The notes beneath the pieces were generated by a model. The model saw only the letters and a program-made list of their open reading frames with translations. It did not search any database and was not told where the DNA came from. A stretch of DNA of 64,000 nucleotides from contig DAIDKS010000016.1 in the NCBI GenBank assembly GCA_027449885.1, positions 1 to 64,000 on the forward strand, written 5' to 3'. Positions 60,365 through 64,000 of the stretch are shown in pieces. How positions within the stretch are numbered: the first letter of the stretch is position 1; the number at the start of each line of letters is the position of its first letter. Origin of the DNA: Acidimicrobiaceae bacterium (lineage in GTDB: Bacteria; Actinomycetota; Acidimicrobiia; Acidimicrobiales; RAAP-2). A program made the position numbers and the translations under genes.

Positions 60365-61888
60365 CTACCCGTACACCGTCGCGATATTGCCCGCCGATGG
60401 CTGGTGACGGCCCGCCGGGCCGGCGCCGAAGAGGGTGAGGATGTTCTGGGTCGCCCGCTGCAGGACCGGGGTGACGCCGGGGAGTGGGGCCGGAACCCAG
60501 AAGTTGCCGAGGCGCGGCGCGTCCGAGAGGTCGAAGACCCAGTGACCCGTCCCGCTCGCGAAGACGCCGCCCCGGCCCGGGGCCGCGACGTAGGTCACGT
60601 CGCTGACCCCCCCTCCGACGGGGGAGTGGCCCAGGATCTCCACGTTCGCGGGCGTCGGTCCACCGAGATTGAAGTGATTGAACTCGCCGCCGAGCGCACC
60701 CGGGAGGACGGATCCCGCGCGCACGCCGGTCCCGCGCCAGAGCCACGAGGTCGGATCGACCACGTGGAGGCTGCCCACACCGTCGACACCGCCGTAGATC
60801 GATCCGCTGAAGGTGCTCTCGGGCAGGTTGGAGGGCGGGGAGCTCCAGTTCACCGTGGCCGCGCCCGGGTCGGTCGCGGTGATGGGGTCGGCGGTCGAGC
60901 GATAGTTGATCATGAGCCGATCGGGGCCGTTGACGCCCGGCTCGAAACGAATCTTGCGATAGCAGAAGTTCGCGCCGAAGAGCGCCAGGTTGACCCCAGC
61001 GGCGACGCCGTCGACGAGGGCCGCCCGCATGGCGGGCGAGTAGTACTCGTCGTGTCCGAGGGAGAGCAGGGCGCGGTGCCGCTGGAGCGTTGGTCCCCGC
61101 TGGTGGAGGTCGAGATCGGTCCAGTAGGCGAGGTCGAGCCCGAGGCGCTCGACCTCGAAGAGCAGGGGGAACTCGTTGCCCACGAAGTCGGCCGCCCCGT
61201 TCGCGAACACTCGGTCGTAGGGTCGATTGAACGACACGCGTACGGCGCGGTTCGCGTTCGAGACCGTGACGCCACCGAGGGGGGTCGTCTGCCGGTAGAG
61301 GGAGAAGCCTCCCCAGGTGTTGTACGCCTGCCACGTGGTCACCGAGCTCTGGTAGACGAAGGCGGCGCGTGACGCGTCGTCACGCACGAGGAGCGGGACG
61401 AAGCGGAACTCGTGACGGTCATTGTCCAGGCGGATCAAGTACTGGCCCGGTCGATACCGCTGGTCGAGATCGAGGTGGAACGACGGCGACCAATGGCAGT
61501 CGACCGTGCCGTAGCGATCGGGTGCCGGCATGGCCTGGACACCACCCTTCAGGAAGGGACGGGACTCGACGAGCCGGGCGCCGAGTCCCTGGTAGTAGCC
61601 CATTCGAAAGACCCGAACGCGGTACGGGGTCGTCGAGGAGACGAAGACCGTCACCTTCTCCCCGAGGGCGGCGCTCGCGGCGCTGGCGTAGCCCTCGAGG
61701 GTCCCGGCGACGGCCGCGGGGCCGCGCAGCCAGCTGCCGTCACCCGTTCGCTCGTTCTCCTTGCGAACCCAGGTGCTCAGGGGCAGGGTCGCCGCACCGG
61801 CACCAGGGGGGAAGGCGGCGGCGAGGGCCGCGCCGGCCGCGGCGCTCGCGGCACCGCGCAGGAAGTCACGTCGAGAGAGGGAGGGCAC
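60365..61888 (-). CDS. Tat-exported N,N-dimethylformamidase beta-like protein
   Basis: Seen: 507 residues from GTG 61888. A twin-arginine signal SRRDFLRGAASAAAGA with a following hydrophobic Ala-rich stretch and AGA, so the protein is exported folded. The mature part has the DMFase beta C-terminal-domain pattern: FRMGYYQGLGARLV, TWQAYNTWGGFSLY, LSLGHDEYYSPAMR and GANFCYRKIRF. Known: DMFase has an iron site in this domain, and many exported homologues have no known substrate. TACAGT lies six bases before the GTG on the minus strand, so it is leaderless. The substrate is unknown. Confidence 0.78.
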   Translation of the reverse strand: MPSLSRRDFLRGAASAAAGAALAAAFPPGAGAATLPLSTWVRKENERTGDGSWLRGPAAVAGTLEGYASAASAALGEKVTVFVSSTTPYRVRVFRMGYYQGLGARLVESRPFLKGGVQAMPAPDRYGTVDCHWSPSFHLDLDQRYRPGQYLIRLDNDRHEFRFVPLLVRDDASRAAFVYQSSVTTWQAYNTWGGFSLYRQTTPLGGVTVSNANRAVRVSFNRPYDRVFANGAADFVGNEFPLLFEVERLGLDLAYWTDLDLHQRGPTLQRHRALLSLGHDEYYSPAMRAALVDGVAAGVNLALFGANFCYRKIRFEPGVNGPDRLMINYRSTADPITATDPGAATVNWSSPPSNLPESTFSGSIYGGVDGVGSLHVVDPTSWLWRGTGVRAGSVLPGALGGEFNHFNLGGPTPANVEILGHSPVGGGVSDVTYVAAPGRGGVFASGTGHWVFDLSDAPRLGNFWVPAPLPGVTPVLQRATQNILTLFGAGPAGRHQPSAGNIATVYG

Positions 61889-61894
61889 AGGGCC

Positions 61895-61900
61895 ACTGTA
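61895..61900 (-). promoter_or_regulatory. -10 element of leaderless DMFase-like gene
   Basis: Minus-strand TACAGT with a six-base gap to GTG 61888; no ribosome binding site. Confidence 0.55.
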
Positions 61901-61937
61901 GACACGCGAACCGGAGGGGTCCCGTCGCCCCGGACTC

Positions 61938-64000
<2,063 letters not shown>

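Overview
The window is GC-rich DNA with codon use, short intergenic gaps and many promoter-on-the-start-codon (leaderless) genes typical of Actinomycetota. The split suf locus with SufU, the LipB-LipA fusion, a NiCoT permease, an LCP protein and an NlpC/P60 hydrolase fit a free-living actinobacterium, possibly class Acidimicrobiia. The class is an inference from gene style, not from a marker gene. No rRNA, tRNA or CRISPR array was seen.

Region 1 (about 155-26775) is a mobile defence island. It lies between two copies of the last 66 bases of an acyl-CoA dehydrogenase gene (155-220 and 26710-26775; 58 of 66 bases identical). At the right end are an excisionase-like gene and a complete tyrosine integrase. 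From left to right it holds: a CIRCE-like inverted repeat and leader hairpins; a three-gene CBASS operon (CD-NTase, E2-like protein, one-TM candidate effector; 631-2725); a decayed tyrosine recombinase; a 1,126-residue serine-recombinase-like protein with three C-terminal helix-turn-helix domains; two small helical proteins; a DISARM-like operon (DUF1998 helicase ending in a nuclease-like domain, SNF2 helicase, N6-adenine methyltransferase split by an in-frame TAG); then a coiled-coil PD-(D/E)XK protein, a HEPN/DUF5677-like protein, a 33-codon coupled ORF and an unknown 529-residue protein.

Region 2 (about 26776-43680) is ordinary chromosome: a membrane GGDEF-EAL protein, a PemK-like-domain protein, tryptophanase, a divergent Lgt, an NlpC/P60 hydrolase, a CitE/malyl-CoA-lyase-like enzyme, a nickel/cobalt permease under a likely operator, an acyl-CoA dehydrogenase, a MaoC hydratase, a MutY-type glycosylase, a flavin reductase, an isochorismatase-family hydrolase and oligopeptidase B.

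Region 3 (about 43700-52514) makes Fe-S clusters: sufB, a small Cys-rich gene, sufD, a Rieske ferredoxin and sufC on the plus strand; a second sufC with sufS and sufU on the minus strand. An enoyl-CoA hydratase and an LCP protein interrupt it.

Region 4 (about 52550-64000) has a metallo-hydrolase, an acyl-CoA dehydrogenase with an alpha/beta hydrolase, an Rrf2 regulator without cysteines coupled to RNase HI, and a lipoate cluster (lpd, an E2-like acyltransferase with a degenerate active site, a LipB-LipA fusion). It ends with a Tat-exported DMFase-like protein and the 3' part of metH. The lipoyl synthase is an Fe-S enzyme, so the suf and lipoate clusters are functionally linked.
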